From Hyphomicrobiaceae bacterium (GTDB taxonomy: Bacteria; Pseudomonadota; Alphaproteobacteria; Rhizobiales; Hyphomicrobiaceae), in NCBI GenBank assembly GCA_022844225.1, contig JALHMC010000044.1:1-34193 (forward strand): a DNA stretch of 34,193 nucleotides, given 5' to 3'. The translations under genes and the position numbers were made by a program. Shown here piece by piece: positions 1 to 10,282 of this stretch. Numbering within the stretch: position 1 is the stretch's first letter; each line of letters begins with the position of its first letter. The notes below the pieces were generated by a model, which searched no databases, was not told the origin of the DNA, and worked only from the letters and a program-made list of their open reading frames with translations.

Positions 1-822
1 TCGGTGGAGCAGGCCGCGCTCGGCGCGCACCGCATCGCGGCCTCGAACATGATCCGCGCCATACGGGCGGTCTCGACCGAGCGGGGCCGCGATCCGCGAG
101 AGTTCGCGCTGTTTGCCTTCGGTGGCAATGGGCCGTTGTTTGCGGCGGGCCTCGCCTCGGCACTCGGCATGAAGCGCATCGTGGTGCCGCCGTCGGCCGG
201 GCTCTTCTCCTCGTTCGGATTGCTCTATGCCGATGTCGAGCATCATTTCTCCCGCACTTTCCGTCGGCAACTGCGAGGTTCCGACCTCGTCGAGATCGAT
301 CGCGCCTGGCGCACCCTCGAGGCGGAGGCACGTGAGCAGCTGGCGGCCGAGGACTTTACCGGCGACAGGGCGAGCGTCACCCGCTCGGCGGCAATGCATT
401 ACGTCGGCCAGAGTTTCGAGCTCGTCGTTCCGGTTCCGGACGGCCCTGTGAACGAGAGCCTCGCGCGGCGACTCGAGGAAGCCTTTGGTGAGGAGCACGA
501 ACGGGTCTATGGCCACCGCGCCGGACCGGACGAACCGGTCGAGCTGGTCTCGATGCAGGTGCTCGGACGCGGTCTGCGAGAGGGTGCCGGCGTGCCCGAG
601 CGCGTCCGCGCCAGCCGCCCCGAACCGGAGCCCAGCCCGTCGCGACGCGCCTGGTTCGGGCCGGAGCACGGCTGGGTGGAGACGCGGATCCTGCGCCGCT
701 CCGACCTTGCGACGCCCGTAACCGGGCCGGCCATCGTCGAGGAGTACGACGCAACCTGTGTGCTGCCTCCCGGAACGCGCGCGCACCTCGATGCGGGCGG
801 AAATATCGTCATCGAGTTGTAA
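1..822 (+). CDS. Hydantoinase/oxoprolinase family protein, C-terminal part (5' end outside window)
   Basis: The reading frame is open from the first base and ends with TAA at 820-822, so only about 273 C-terminal residues are present. The segment FGGNGPLFAAGLA followed by a conserved VPPSAGLFSSFGLL stretch is typical of the HyuA / 5-oxoprolinase A-like family, which cleaves hydantoins or 5-oxoproline with ATP in the cytoplasm. Complete family members are roughly 650-700 residues, so more than half of the protein lies upstream. The substrate cannot be told from this part. A HyuB-type partner would usually be adjacent, but none follows here; if present it must be upstream. The family call is secure; a narrower enzyme name is not. 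Confidence 0.85.
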   Translation, partial: SVEQAALGAHRIAASNMIRAIRAVSTERGRDPREFALFAFGGNGPLFAAGLASALGMKRIVVPPSAGLFSSFGLLYADVEHHFSRTFRRQLRGSDLVEIDRAWRTLEAEAREQLAAEDFTGDRASVTRSAAMHYVGQSFELVVPVPDGPVNESLARRLEEAFGEEHERVYGHRAGPDEPVELVSMQVLGRGLREGAGVPERVRASRPEPEPSPSRRAWFGPEHGWVETRILRRSDLATPVTGPAIVEEYDATCVLPPGTRAHLDAGGNIVIEL

Positions 823-3333
<2,511 letters not shown>

Positions 3334-3365
3334 GGGGTAAACGGACGCGACACTGAATGATGGCC

Positions 3366-3390
3366 TGCCCGATGCCAACGGCATCGGGCA
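3366..3390 (+). terminator. Perfect 11-bp hairpin downstream of monomeric icd
   Basis: TGCCCGATGCC (3366-3376) and GGCATCGGGCA (3380-3390) pair perfectly around the 3-nt loop AAC. The hairpin begins 32 bases after the icd stop codon. The following bases (AGTCTCGTGT) are not a clean T-run, so it may be a weak intrinsic terminator or an RNA 3'-end stabiliser rather than a strong stop. Confidence 0.55.
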
Positions 3391-3526
3391 AGTCTCGTGT
3401 GCGTCGCTTTCACGAGGCAACTCGCGATGTTATAGAGCCCGCGACACTTCCACGGGACAGGCCGGCGGCAATGGTGTGGACTTTGATCCGCCACGCCCCG
3501 TCCCCCCTCAACGGATGCTCTTCAAC

Positions 3527-4744
3527 ATGCAGAAAATCAAGGTCGCGAATCCGGTTGTCGAGATGGACGGCGACGAGATGACCCGGATCATCTGGCAGCT
3601 GATCAAAGACAAGCTGATCCACCCCTATCTCGACCTCGAACTCGAGTACTACGACCTCTCGGTCCAGAACCGCGACGCGACCCGCGACCAGGTGACGGTC
3701 GACGCGGCCAATGCCACCAAGAAGCACGGCGTCGCCGTCAAATGCGCCACCATCACGCCGGACGAAGCCCGCGTTGCGGAATTCAACCTGAAGGAGATGT
3801 GGCGCTCCCCGAACGGCACCATCCGCAACATCCTCGGCGGCACGATTTTCCGCGAACCCATCATCTGCCGGAACGTGCCGCGCCTTGTGCCGGGCTGGAC
3901 GCAGCCGATCATCATCGGCAGGCACGCCTATGGCGACCAGTATCGCGCCACGGACTTCGTCGTGCCCGAAGCGGGCTCGCTCGCCGTCGCGTGGGTGTCG
4001 AAGGACGGCAAGAGGACCATCGAGCGCAAGGTGTTCGACTTCCCGGCCGGCGGCGTCGCCATGGTCATGTATAATCTCGACGACTCGATCCGCGACTTCG
4101 CCCGTGCCTCGTTCAACTACGGCCTCGCGCGCAATTATCCGGTCTATCTCTCGACCAAGAACACCATCCTCAAGGCCTACGATGGCCGCTTCAAGGACCT
4201 GTTCCAGGAAATCTTCGACGCCGAGTTCAAGCACAAGTTCGCCGAGGCCAAGCTCACCTACGAGCACCGCCTGATCGACGACATGGTGGCCGCTTCGCTC
4301 AAGTGGTCGGGCGGCTACGTTTGGGCCTGCAAGAACTACGACGGCGACGTGCAGTCGGACACTGTCGCCCAAGGCTTCGGCTCGCTCGGGTTGATGACCT
4401 CGGTTCTCCTGACCCCAGACGGCAAAACGGTCGAGGCGGAAGCCGCACACGGCACGGTGACGCGCCACTACCGCCAGCATCAGCAGGGCCGCGCGACGTC
4501 GACCAACTCGATCGCCTCGATCTTTGCGTGGACCCGCGGCCTCGCGCATCGCGCCAAGCTCGACGACAACGGCGACCTCGCCAAGTTCGCCGCGACGTTG
4601 GAGAAGGTCTGCATCGAGACCGTCGAGGCAGGTTTCATGACGAAGGACCTAGCGCTTCTCGTGGGCGACCAGCAGGACTGGCTCTCAACCACGGGTTTCC
4701 TCGACAAGATCGACGAGAACCTGAAGGCTGCAATGGGTGCGTGA
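3527..4744 (+). CDS. icd: NADP-dependent isocitrate dehydrogenase, homodimeric eukaryotic-like type
   Basis: Same reaction as the preceding gene, but a member of the beta-decarboxylating dehydrogenase superfamily. The 405-residue protein begins [20 protein letters not shown] and contains [17 protein letters not shown], the substrate-loop region [14 protein letters not shown] and [15 protein letters not shown], as in the eukaryotic-type NADP-IDH found in alphaproteobacteria and mitochondria. The start at 3527 matches the family's usual N-terminus (M-x-KIKVANP). An ATG at 3515 in frame would add four residues; neither has a strong Shine-Dalgarno. It is the second, non-homologous NADP-IDH in a row. 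Redundancy, or use under different conditions, is an inference only. An inverted repeat right after the stop probably ends the transcript. Confidence 0.95.
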   Translation: MQKIKVANPVVEMDGDEMTRIIWQLIKDKLIHPYLDLELEYYDLSVQNRDATRDQVTVDAANATKKHGVAVKCATITPDEARVAEFNLKEMWRSPNGTIRNILGGTIFREPIICRNVPRLVPGWTQPIIIGRHAYGDQYRATDFVVPEAGSLAVAWVSKDGKRTIERKVFDFPAGGVAMVMYNLDDSIRDFARASFNYGLARNYPVYLSTKNTILKAYDGRFKDLFQEIFDAEFKHKFAEAKLTYEHRLIDDMVAASLKWSGGYVWACKNYDGDVQSDTVAQGFGSLGLMTSVLLTPDGKTVEAEAAHGTVTRHYRQHQQGRATSTNSIASIFAWTRGLAHRAKLDDNGDLAKFAATLEKVCIETVEAGFMTKDLALLVGDQQDWLSTTGFLDKIDENLKAAMGA

Positions 4745-4757
4745 GGCTTCCGTCCGG

Positions 4758-4781
4758 AGGGTAGCTCGCTGGAGCTACCTT
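4758..4781. terminator. Bidirectional hairpin between convergent icd and DUF1127 genes
   Basis: GGTAGCTC (4760-4767) pairs with GAGCTACC (4772-4779) around GCTG, and the stem extends outward by a G-T and an A-T pair to 4758/4781. It sits exactly between the stop of icd (4744) and the stop of the opposing DUF1127 gene (4781-4783). That position fits a shared terminator, although no long T-run follows. Confidence 0.6.
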
Positions 4782-5029
4782 CAGCGGCGCGGAATACGGT
4801 GGCGGGGGACGTCGAAGAAATCACGCGAGACCTCACGCTCGGCAAGACTGCGGCTGAGGCCGATATCCTTCAGCATTCGATCATCGAGCGCTGCAAGGCG
4901 GCGGCGCTCCGAATAAACGGACAACGCTGTCGCCAGGAACCGTCCTGCGGATGCCCACGCGCCCTGGCTCTGCCCGTCGCGTGACGGCCGGACTGCGGGA
5001 ACTGACCCCCGCGACACAGTGGATGTCAT
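4781..5029 (-). CDS. DUF1127 small protein
   Basis: An 82-residue basic protein whose C-terminal half (RRRLAALDDRMLKDIGLSRS, then a few residues later REVSRDFFD) is the DUF1127 (YjiS-like) signature. Family members are short, often stress-induced, and abundant in alphaproteobacteria; at least one in Rhodobacter has been reported to bind RNA, but nothing here shows that for this protein. The first 35 residues are Ser/Gly/Arg-rich and not conserved. The ATG at 5029 is preferred, with AGGTCAGGAG just upstream on the minus strand. An ATG at 5074 would add 15 residues without a ribosome-binding site. The gene diverges from the LysR gene and converges with icd. Confidence 0.8.
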   Translation of the reverse strand: MTSTVSRGSVPAVRPSRDGQSQGAWASAGRFLATALSVYSERRRLAALDDRMLKDIGLSRSLAEREVSRDFFDVPRHRIPRR

Positions 5030-5090
5030 GCTCCTGACCTTTCTCAATTGAGGACGCCAAGCATCCCAGGGCATGATCTACATCAGGTTA

Positions 5091-5118
5091 TTGCATAACA
5101 AAATCGAATGATGATAAT
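5091..5118 (+). promoter_or_regulatory. Sigma-70-like promoter of the LysR gene
   Basis: TTGCAT (5091-5096) and GATAAT (5113-5118) are separated by 16 nt inside an A/T-rich island in an otherwise G/C-rich window. Transcription would begin near 5125, which favours the ATG at 5153 as the true lysR-family start and excludes the upstream in-frame ATGs at 5108-5117. The -35 box overlaps the inverted repeat GTTAT-TGC-ATAAC (5087-5099). Confidence 0.55.
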
Positions 5119-5121
5119 GGA

Positions 5122-5140
5122 ATCGATAACACTTATTGAT
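5122..5140. promoter_or_regulatory. Candidate LysR operator (imperfect inverted repeat)
   Basis: ATCGATAA-CAC-TTATTGAT is an 8-3-8 inverted repeat with one mismatch, lying over the predicted transcription start. A second perfect repeat, GTTATTGCATAAC, lies at 5087-5099. The hexamer ATAACA occurs at 5095 and again at 5126, 31 bases apart, about three helical turns. LysR-type regulators commonly bind such paired dyads next to their own gene, so autoregulation is a reasonable inference. Confidence 0.45.
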
Positions 5141-5152
5141 GGATCAACGGTC

Positions 5153-6091
5153 ATGCGCCGCGATCTCGATCTGACAATTCTGCGCGCCTTTCTCGCCGTC
5201 GTGGATACGGGCAGCGTCACCGGAGCGGCTCGACAGCTGAACCGGACGCAAGCTGCCGTCAGCCTCCAGATCAAGCGTCTCGAGGACACCCTGGGTCAGC
5301 CGCTTTTCGAGCGCGGTCACAAACGATTGTCACTCGCGCCCTTCGGCGAGCAGCTCATCGCGCAGGCTCGCCGGCTCGTCGCGATGAACGACGAGGTTTT
5401 CGAGACCATGACCACCCCGAGCTTCGAGGGCGAGGTGAGGCTCGGACTCCCGGTCGATCTGATCGTGACTTATGCGCCGCCCATTCTGCGCCGGTTCAAC
5501 GCCAAGTGGCCGGGCGTGCGGGTGAGTCTGGTCGCCTCGAACTCGCAGGAATTGGTCGAGGATCTGGAGCACGGTCGCGTCGACCTGGCACTGACCACCG
5601 ATCTCGAGCCCGGAGGGCGCCACGTCGAGACCATGGGCCGCGACGATCTCGTCTGGGTCGGCACGCCCGGTGGATCGGCACATCGGCGCATGCCTCTTCC
5701 GATCGCCATCGGGGGGCGGAGCTGCCGGTTTCGTCCGGTTCTGCTCGAGGCGCTGCGGCGCGCACAGATCGATTGGCGCGTGGTGCTCGAAGTCGCGAAC
5801 CAGGACGCCGTGAATGCCATGGTTGCGGCCGGCGTCAGCGTGGCGGTGATGCTTCGCGAGACGGTGCCGAGCTCGCTGGAGGTTCTGACTGGCGATACCG
5901 ATTTGCCGGCACTGCCGACGTTTGCGCTCAACCTGCGGCTTCCGCCGGCAGGCACGAACGAACTCGCCGAGGAGATGGCTCGACACATCAGGGCCGACTT
6001 TGCGACCCGCGCCTCGATGCGTGGCGAGAGGCTGTTCGATGGTGAGGCGACCGAGCGACGGGTTCGGCGGGGCAGGCGGTCGGCAGCCTAG
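5153..6091 (+). CDS. LysR family transcriptional regulator
   Basis: A 312-residue DNA-binding regulator. Residues about 1-65 form the winged helix-turn-helix (LDLTILRAFLAVVDTGSVTG, then AARQLNRTQAAVSLQIKRLE and PLFERG), followed by a periplasmic-binding-protein-like effector domain (EVRLGLPVDLIV, then LEHGRVDLALTTD). The effector is unknown. The C-terminal tail is unusually Arg-rich (RRVRRGRRSAA). The start at 5153 is chosen because a promoter can be read just upstream (5091-5118) and because the family usually begins a few residues before the LTILRAF helix; ATGs at 5108-5117 are in frame. The gene diverges from a DUF1127 gene and is followed by an unrelated operon after 195 bases, so its target is not obvious. 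Confidence 0.9.
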   Translation: MRRDLDLTILRAFLAVVDTGSVTGAARQLNRTQAAVSLQIKRLEDTLGQPLFERGHKRLSLAPFGEQLIAQARRLVAMNDEVFETMTTPSFEGEVRLGLPVDLIVTYAPPILRRFNAKWPGVRVSLVASNSQELVEDLEHGRVDLALTTDLEPGGRHVETMGRDDLVWVGTPGGSAHRRMPLPIAIGGRSCRFRPVLLEALRRAQIDWRVVLEVANQDAVNAMVAAGVSVAVMLRETVPSSLEVLTGDTDLPALPTFALNLRLPPAGTNELAEEMARHIRADFATRASMRGERLFDGEATERRVRRGRRSAA

Positions 6092-6223
6092 CAGCGGATC
6101 AGCACATCCTCGATCCTGTCGGTCGCAATGTTCTCGGCGGGTTTCTAATGGTAGCCGCCGAAGCACCACGACGCCGACAGCGATCCCGAACGAGGCTAGC
6201 GAAGGCCCGATATCGCCCCCCTG

Positions 6224-6253
6224 AGATCCGGGACGACAGGCGGCACGTATAAG
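6224..6253 (+). promoter_or_regulatory. Candidate ECF (RpoE/ChrR-type) promoter of the lipid-modification operon
   Basis: AGATCC (6224-6229), one mismatch from the TGATCC -35 element I recall for Rhodobacter RpoE promoters, is followed after 18 nt by TATAAG (6248-6253). Transcription would start near 6260, leaving about 27 nt of leader with AAGG ahead of the ATG at 6287. No other promoter is seen upstream of this operon. The assignment to this sigma factor is inferred from motif likeness and context. Confidence 0.45.
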
Positions 6254-6286
6254 GTCCGTTGACTCGGGGAGTAGGGAAGGGGCCTC

Positions 6287-7633
6287 ATGTCGGGACGACG
6301 TTCGGTCGCGGTGATCGGGAGTGGTATTTCCGGTCTCGGAGCGGCGTGGCTTCTCAGCCAGCATCACCAAGTGACGCTGTTCGAAGCGGACAGTCGGGCA
6401 GGTGGGCATTCAAACACGGTCGACGCGCCCGGCAAGAGACCTGTCCCGGTCGACACGGGCTTCATCGTCTACAATACGGCAAGCTATCCGAACCTGATCG
6501 CGCTGTTTGACCATCTCGGCGTACCCACGGCGCCGACAGAAATGAGCTTTGCTGTTTCGGCCGATGGCGGCGCCTACGAGTACGGTGGCTCGAGTCTGGC
6601 TGCGCTTTTTGGCCAACCATCGAACCTGCTGCGCACCGACCATTGGCGCATGATCGCCGATACACTGAAGTTCTTCCGTGAAGCTCCCGACCCGGCGGCG
6701 AACACAGCCGACGAGAGCCTGACGCTTGGCGCGTATCTCGCCCAGAATCGTTACTCGGACGCGTTCGTCTCGCGCCACATCCTCCCGATGGCAGCGGCGA
6801 TCTGGTCGACACCTTCGGCGCGGGTTCTTGATTTCCCCGTGGCGTCGTTCGTTCGGTTCTTCGCCAATCATGGACTGCTGCAGGTCCGCAACCGTCCTCA
6901 GTGGCGCACAGTCGTGGGCGGCAGCCGCACCTACGTCGAGCGCATTCTCAGATCCTCCATGATCGAGACGCGGCTGGATGAAGCGGTCCACACAGTGTTG
7001 CGCCACGGCGCGTTTGCCACGGTACGGACCGCACGCGCCGACAATCGTTTTGATGCCGTCGTGATCGCGACCCATGCCGACGATGCCCTGGCCCTGCTCG
7101 GCGACTCCGACAGCGACGAGCGACGACTGCTCGGCACATTCTCGTATGTGAAAAATCGCGCGGTCCTTCACGGCGACGCCAGTCTGATGCCGAGGCGTCG
7201 GCGGCTCTGGTCGAGCTGGAACTACCTGGGCAGTGGGCATGGCCCGGACGCTTCGCTCTGCGTGACCTACTGGATGAACAAGCTGCAGCCACTCGGCGCC
7301 GATGCGCCTCAACTTTTCGTCACGTTGAACCCTCCCCGCGAGCCGGCACCCGGCACCACCATCGCCACCTTCGACTACGCGCATCCCATGTTCGATGGGC
7401 GAGTCATGGCAGCTCAGCGACAGCTCTGGCAGCTGCAAGGGCGTCGGCACACCTGGTTCTGCGGCAGCTACTTCGGCTACGGCTTCCACGAGGACGGGCT
7501 GCAAGCAGGACTCGCGGTCGCAGAACACATCGGCGGCGTGCGACGGCCGTGGACTCTTGACGATCCCTCGAGCCGCATCCACGTCGGTGCATCGACGCCC
7601 GGTGCGATAGGCGTCCTGGAGCCAGCACAATGA
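6287..7633 (+). CDS. FAD-dependent amine-oxidase-like oxidoreductase (COG2907 type)
   Basis: A 448-residue flavoprotein. The N-terminus has a dinucleotide-binding Rossmann motif VAVIGSGISGLGAA (GSGISG at residues 11-16), then FEADSRAGGHSNTV and DTGFIVYN, hallmarks of the predicted flavin-containing amine oxidases or desaturases found next to CFA-like methyltransferases. No signal peptide is visible, so it is probably cytoplasmic, acting at the inner face of the membrane. In Rhodobacter sphaeroides, furan fatty acid synthesis needs a methylase, a desaturase and an oxygen-inserting step, and a flavoprotein of this kind is a candidate for such an oxidation; that is inference. It is the first gene of a four-gene operon, and its TGA overlaps the next ATG in ATGA. 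Confidence 0.88.
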   Translation: MSGRRSVAVIGSGISGLGAAWLLSQHHQVTLFEADSRAGGHSNTVDAPGKRPVPVDTGFIVYNTASYPNLIALFDHLGVPTAPTEMSFAVSADGGAYEYGGSSLAALFGQPSNLLRTDHWRMIADTLKFFREAPDPAANTADESLTLGAYLAQNRYSDAFVSRHILPMAAAIWSTPSARVLDFPVASFVRFFANHGLLQVRNRPQWRTVVGGSRTYVERILRSSMIETRLDEAVHTVLRHGAFATVRTARADNRFDAVVIATHADDALALLGDSDSDERRLLGTFSYVKNRAVLHGDASLMPRRRRLWSSWNYLGSGHGPDASLCVTYWMNKLQPLGADAPQLFVTLNPPREPAPGTTIATFDYAHPMFDGRVMAAQRQLWQLQGRRHTWFCGSYFGYGFHEDGLQAGLAVAEHIGGVRRPWTLDDPSSRIHVGASTPGAIGVLEPAQ

Positions 7634-8430
7634 CTGGCCTGCCATCGTGCATCTATCATGGCGTAGTGGTCCATAAGCGGCTCAGTCCGAAGCAGCACGC
7701 GTTCTCGTATCGGGTTTTCGCGCTCTGCCTCGACGTGGACGAGATCGATCGGCTCGACCGTGAATTGCGGCTCTTCTCCCGAAATCGTTTCAATCTGCTG
7801 AGTTTCCACGATCGCGATCTCGGCGACGGCGGCACGGCGCCCATTGCCGAGCGGACCCGCACGTTGCTCGATGGCGCCGGCCTCGGCGCGTTCGGCGCGC
7901 GGATCGAGATCGTGTGCTACCCGCGGTTGCTCGGCTATGTCTTCAATCCGCTCAGCGTCTACTTCTGCCGTGATGTCGGCGGTCGCATCGGGGCGGTGAT
8001 CTACGAGGTGAGCAATACGTTCGGAGAGCGCAAGAGCTATGTCATCCCGGCGGGTGCGAGCCGGGACGGTGTGCTGGCGCAATCCTGCGACAAGGAACTC
8101 TACGTCTCGCCCTATACGCATGCGACCGGGACTTACGAGTTCCACATGATGCCGCCGGGCGAAAAGGCGTTGATCGGCGTCGCGCTGCGCGAGGCCGGGC
8201 AGCCGGTTCTCAAGACACACTTCAGTGGCACACGGCTCGCGCTCGGCGACCGGGCCATCGCGGCCATGTGTGTCCGTCATCCACTGATGACGCTGAAGGT
8301 CGTGTCGGCCATTCACGTCGAGGCAGCGCGGCTCTGGCTCAAGGGGGTGCCGCTCGTCACGCGGCACACGTCGCCTACTTATTCCACAACGATCGTCAGA
8401 CACGAAGACCGGGGTGCACATCATGCATGA
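7630..8430 (+). CDS. DUF1365 family protein
   Basis: A 266-residue protein of unknown biochemical function. It starts with the family-typical PSCIYHGVVVHKRLSPKQHA and contains SYRVFALCLDVDEID, RLLGYVFNPLSVYFC and EVSNTFGERKSY, which define DUF1365. The family is almost always encoded beside a COG2907 flavoprotein and a CFA-like methyltransferase, as here, so a role in modifying acyl chains of phospholipids is likely but unproven. The ATG at 7630 overlaps the upstream stop (ATGA), indicating translational coupling. The last 8 bases overlap the next gene. Confidence 0.9.
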   Translation: MTGLPSCIYHGVVVHKRLSPKQHAFSYRVFALCLDVDEIDRLDRELRLFSRNRFNLLSFHDRDLGDGGTAPIAERTRTLLDGAGLGAFGARIEIVCYPRLLGYVFNPLSVYFCRDVGGRIGAVIYEVSNTFGERKSYVIPAGASRDGVLAQSCDKELYVSPYTHATGTYEFHMMPPGEKALIGVALREAGQPVLKTHFSGTRLALGDRAIAAMCVRHPLMTLKVVSAIHVEAARLWLKGVPLVTRHTSPTYSTTIVRHEDRGAHHA

Positions 8431-9724
8431 GGAGCAACTGGACGGGAGCGGGCGACAGACGCGGGCAGGCTTCCGCGCCGACACGGGCAGTCCAGTCGAC
8501 CGGTGGCTGCTGCGGCTTCTCGATCGAGCCCTTCGCAGCAAAGGCGCGAGCCGGCTGAGCATCGTTCTGCCGTCGGGCGAAGCGGCAGTCGTGGGACCCC
8601 AAATGGGTCCCTGCCAAGCCAGTCTCGAGTTGCATACTTACAAGGCGATCTGGAAACTCGTCAGGGGTGGCACTCTTGGTTTTGCCGAAAGCTACATGGC
8701 CGGCGAGGCGACGACCGACGATCTCGCGACACTGTTCGATTTCTTCATCGCCAACGAGTCCGCACTCACAGCGGCGCTGCCAGCGCTGGCAGTCTCGCGG
8801 GGTCGCGACCGCGTCGGGCATCGGTTCCGTCGCAACACGCGGGCCGGCAGCCGCCGCAATATTGCGGCCCACTACGATCTCGGCAACGCGTTCTATGAGC
8901 TGTGGCTCGACCCCAGCATGTCGTATTCGAGCGCAATCTATGCGCAGGACGAGGCAAGCCTAGAAGAGGCGCAGCGTGAAAAGCTCGCCCGCGTTCTCGA
9001 TGCTTTGGAGCTGCGGCCGGGTCAGTCGCTGTTGGAGATCGGCTGCGGCTGGGGTGCGCTCGCGGAGGCGGCGGCAAGGGCCGGGGCCGATGTCGAGGCG
9101 ATTACCATCTCGCAACAGCAGCTGAGCGCGGCCGCGGCCCGCATCGCCAACGCTGGGCTCGAGCAGCGCGTCGCCATCCGATTCGAGGACTATCGCGATA
9201 CGTCCAGCACCTTCGACCGCGTGGTGTCGATCGAGATGATCGAAGCCGTCGGCGAGGACAACTGGCCTCGCTACTTCGAGACGATCGCCCAACGGCTCGC
9301 CCCGGACGGTGTCGCCGTCGTGCAGGCGATCACGATCCGCGAGACGGCTTTCGAGGCTTACCGGCGCAATCCGGACTTCGTGCAGCGCTTCATCTTTCCA
9401 GGCGGCATGCTACCGACCGTCGAGTTGATGCGGCAGCGGGCCCAAGAAGCCGGTCTCGTGTTCGAGACGGTCGAGCGCTTCGGCACCTCATATGCGCGCA
9501 CGCTCGAAGAATGGCGACATCGGTTCGAGGAAGCGTGGCCGCGCATTGCCGCATTGGGTTTCGACGAGCGGTTCCGGCGCATGTGGCGCTACTACCTCGT
9601 CTACTGCCAGGTCGGCTTCGAGAAGGGCATGATCGATGTCGGCCTCTACAGGCTGCGCAAGCCAGCCGTTCACGCGGCGGTGAGCCAACTGCCGGAAGCG
9701 GTGGTGGGAGACCGACAACAATGA
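8423..9724 (+). CDS. Cyclopropane-fatty-acyl-phospholipid synthase-like SAM methyltransferase
   Basis: A 433-residue protein of the CFA synthase family, which transfers a methyl(ene) from S-adenosylmethionine to the double bond of phospholipid acyl chains. It shows HYDLGNAFYELWLD, the SAM-binding LEIGCGWG (residues 204-211), IEAVG with E274, FIFPGGMLP and the paired Tyr 390-391. Compared with my recollection of E. coli Cfa, the bicarbonate-site Cys139 (YSCA) is Ser170 here (YSSA) and His266 is Gln301 (VVQAIT), while Glu239 and the Tyr pair are kept. This suggests a product other than a plain cyclopropane, for instance a methyl-branched precursor of a furan fatty acid; this is inference. The ATG at 8423 overlaps the end of the DUF1365 gene, and a GTG at 8414 is an alternative. 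The TGA overlaps the next ATG. Confidence 0.9.
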   Translation: MHEEQLDGSGRQTRAGFRADTGSPVDRWLLRLLDRALRSKGASRLSIVLPSGEAAVVGPQMGPCQASLELHTYKAIWKLVRGGTLGFAESYMAGEATTDDLATLFDFFIANESALTAALPALAVSRGRDRVGHRFRRNTRAGSRRNIAAHYDLGNAFYELWLDPSMSYSSAIYAQDEASLEEAQREKLARVLDALELRPGQSLLEIGCGWGALAEAAARAGADVEAITISQQQLSAAAARIANAGLEQRVAIRFEDYRDTSSTFDRVVSIEMIEAVGEDNWPRYFETIAQRLAPDGVAVVQAITIRETAFEAYRRNPDFVQRFIFPGGMLPTVELMRQRAQEAGLVFETVERFGTSYARTLEEWRHRFEEAWPRIAALGFDERFRRMWRYYLVYCQVGFEKGMIDVGLYRLRKPAVHAAVSQLPEAVVGDRQQ

Positions 9725-10224
9725 CCCAGAACGCTACTTTGGCCGCCCGCCGCGACTATTTCGAGCTGACGAGCTTCCTGGAAGGCCGCACCCGAGCGTG
9801 GGGCGTGTTCGAGGACCGCTTCGGTCGCATCCGCCGACGCCTCAGCGTCGAAATGGATGGCCGATGGGAGGGCGACATGTTCGTTCTCGACGAAGTCTTC
9901 GTCTACGACACCGGGGCGCGGGAAGAGCGGACATGGCGCATCCACCCGACCGGCGACGGGCGCTTCACAGCCACCTGCCCGGATTGCATCGGCACCGCCA
10001 CAGGTCAGTCCGACGAGAACTCGATTCACATGCGCTATCGCTTCAGGCTCAAGCTCGAAGCCCGCGAGTTAAGCGTCGAGTTCGACGACCGGATTTATCG
10101 GATGGGTGACACCATAGCGATCAACCGGGCGACGATGCGGAAGTGGGGCGTGAAACTCGGCGAGCTATCACTGTTCTTCGAGCGCAACGCCAATCGACTG
10201 CCGGACGTGCGCGCCACCGCTTAG
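9721..10224 (+). CDS. DUF3833 family protein
   Basis: A 167-residue protein resembling DUF3833: an N-terminal FLEGRTRAWGVFEDRFG, then RRRLSVEMDGRW, LDEVFVYDTG and a C-terminal MGDTIAINRATMRKWGVKLGE segment. Many family members are lipoproteins, but no lipobox or signal peptide is seen here, so this copy is probably cytoplasmic. Function unknown. It is the last gene of the flavoprotein-DUF1365-CFA operon, with its ATG overlapping the preceding TGA, and the same set recurs in other proteobacteria (from memory), so it likely serves the same lipid-modification pathway. A hairpin follows the stop. Confidence 0.8.
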   Translation: MTQNATLAARRDYFELTSFLEGRTRAWGVFEDRFGRIRRRLSVEMDGRWEGDMFVLDEVFVYDTGAREERTWRIHPTGDGRFTATCPDCIGTATGQSDENSIHMRYRFRLKLEARELSVEFDDRIYRMGDTIAINRATMRKWGVKLGELSLFFERNANRLPDVRATA

Positions 10225-10231
10225 CCACACT

Positions 10232-10253
10232 TCGGCCATTGGGACTTGGCCGA
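10232..10253. terminator. Hairpin between convergent DUF3833 and SDR genes
   Basis: TCGGCCA (10232-10238) pairs with TGGCCGA (10247-10253) around an 8-nt loop, in the 58-base gap between the converging operons. No T-run follows on either strand, so efficiency is uncertain. Confidence 0.4.
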
Positions 10254-10282
10254 CAGGGCGGCGTCCGGAGGGCGCCGTAATG

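Noticed and set aside
3410..4549. A 379-codon minus-strand open frame opposite the dimeric icd gene
   Set aside because: Antisense shadow of a highly conserved enzyme; no motif, signal or ribosome-binding site.
5330..6409. A 359-codon minus-strand open frame through the LysR gene and into the flavoprotein gene
   Set aside because: It crosses two real genes and their intergenic region. A short hydrophobic stretch near 6140-6210 is not enough to call a small membrane protein.
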